Source: an uncultured Eubacterium sp.
GTDB lineage: Bacteria > Bacillota > Clostridia > Lachnospirales > Lachnospiraceae
Direction of reading: 5' to 3'
Length of the DNA: 5,329 nucleotides
Assembly (NCBI GenBank): GCA_900550135.1
Contig: URQO01000086.1
Coordinates: forward strand, 1 to 5,329
Shown one piece after another: positions 5,061-5,329 of this stretch; within the stretch, counting starts at the first letter, position 1, and the number at the start of each line of letters is the position of its first letter. Both the position numbers and the translations under genes were made by a program. The notes beneath the pieces are model-generated. The model was not told the origin of the DNA. It saw only the letters and a program-made list of their open reading frames with translations, and ran no database searches.

Positions 5061-5329
5061 TTATCCAACAATCTTCCAGTTTTCCCCGTTCTTTTCCAGC
5101 ACAAGGTCAAACTGTGATACCTGTGTTGTCATGGTCTGCTTATCCAGATATTTCACTGCAAGGGAAGCGGTCACCTGATTTCCGTTTCGATTGTAGACCG
5201 GATTTACCAGTTCGGAGAAAATATATTCTTTTCCCACAGGTTTCAGCACACCCTCATTTACATAATAGGTCAGCTCCTTTGCGGTTGCCGTAGGGTACAG
5301 CTTGAAAAAGGTGGTGAGAAATTCGTTGA
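5061..5329 (-). CDS. tcpC: Conjugal transfer protein TcpC (Orf13), C-terminal part
   Basis: The frame is open from the window edge to TAA at 5063-5061, showing 88 residues from NEFLTTFFKLYPTATAKELT to QFDLVLEKNGENWKIVG. This matches the C-terminal domain of TcpC/Orf13 in Tn916-family elements, an NTF2-like fold of the membrane-anchored, VirB8-like mating-channel component. The N-terminal membrane segment and start lie outside the window. The internal GTG at 5249 is not a start, since the frame continues upstream with family-like sequence. It is the last gene of the transfer operon in this orientation and is followed by its own terminator. Confidence 0.88.
   Translation of the reverse strand, partial: NEFLTTFFKLYPTATAKELTYYVNEGVLKPVGKEYIFSELVNPVYNRNGNQVTASLAVKYLDKQTMTTQVSQFDLVLEKNGENWKIVG

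Noticed and set aside
1..5329. CRISPR arrays, tRNA or rRNA genes, IS elements, attachment sites
   Set aside because: I see no regularly spaced repeats, RNA gene signatures, transposase frames or integrase/attachment sites in this window; the ICE ends must lie outside it.

Overview
This 5.3 kb window looks like the accessory-gene slot of a Tn916/Tn1549-type integrative conjugative element (ICE) from a low-GC Firmicute, probably a gut Clostridia, Erysipelotrichia or streptococcal/enterococcal host. Three landmarks support this, all recognised by family resemblance from memory and not by a search. At the right edge is the C-terminus of the TcpC/Orf13 conjugation protein (minus strand, running in from position 5329). 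At 991-1164 is a small cysteine-rich KTR zinc-ribbon protein of the kind that follows tet(M) in Tn916 (part of orf6). At 547-903, on the plus strand, is the Orf9 repressor. The window is therefore inverted relative to the usual Tn916 map. Where Tn916 carries the orf12 leader and tet(M), this element carries two other regulated cassettes.

Layout from right to left, in the direction of minus-strand transcription: tcpC 3' end and its terminator (5329-5010); cassette 2, with a MerR-type promoter of 19-bp spacing (4925-4895), a MerR regulator with a GyrI-like drug-binding domain (4859-4038) and a cytoplasmic class-C beta-lactamase-fold serine hydrolase (3960-2983); a decayed duplicate fragment of tcpC (about 2981-2903); cassette 1, with a second MerR-type 19-bp-spacer promoter (2888-2858), a DUF2268-type zinc metallopeptidase (2832-1921), a MerR regulator with a TipAS-like antibiotic-recognition domain (1928-1161) and the KTR protein (1164-991), the last two junctions being 8-bp and 4-bp overlaps; and a terminator (985-941). 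Then come convergent orf9 and the hairpin-rich control region that should lead to the sigma-like orf7 just outside position 1.

How it may work together: each cassette pairs a one-component MerR sensor whose ligand domain belongs to a drug-binding family with one hydrolytic enzyme, so both look like ligand-induced response or detoxification cassettes in the slot normally used for tetracycline resistance. That function is inference. The tcpC relic between the cassettes suggests they were stacked by two separate events at the same site. The left end is rich in RNA structure: a minus-strand terminator, a leader ORF whose Shine-Dalgarno sits in a hairpin loop, an A7 slippery site where a 68-codon open -1 frame takes over, and a possible hairpin over the expected orf7 ribosome-binding site. 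This is the part most likely to hold undescribed regulation.
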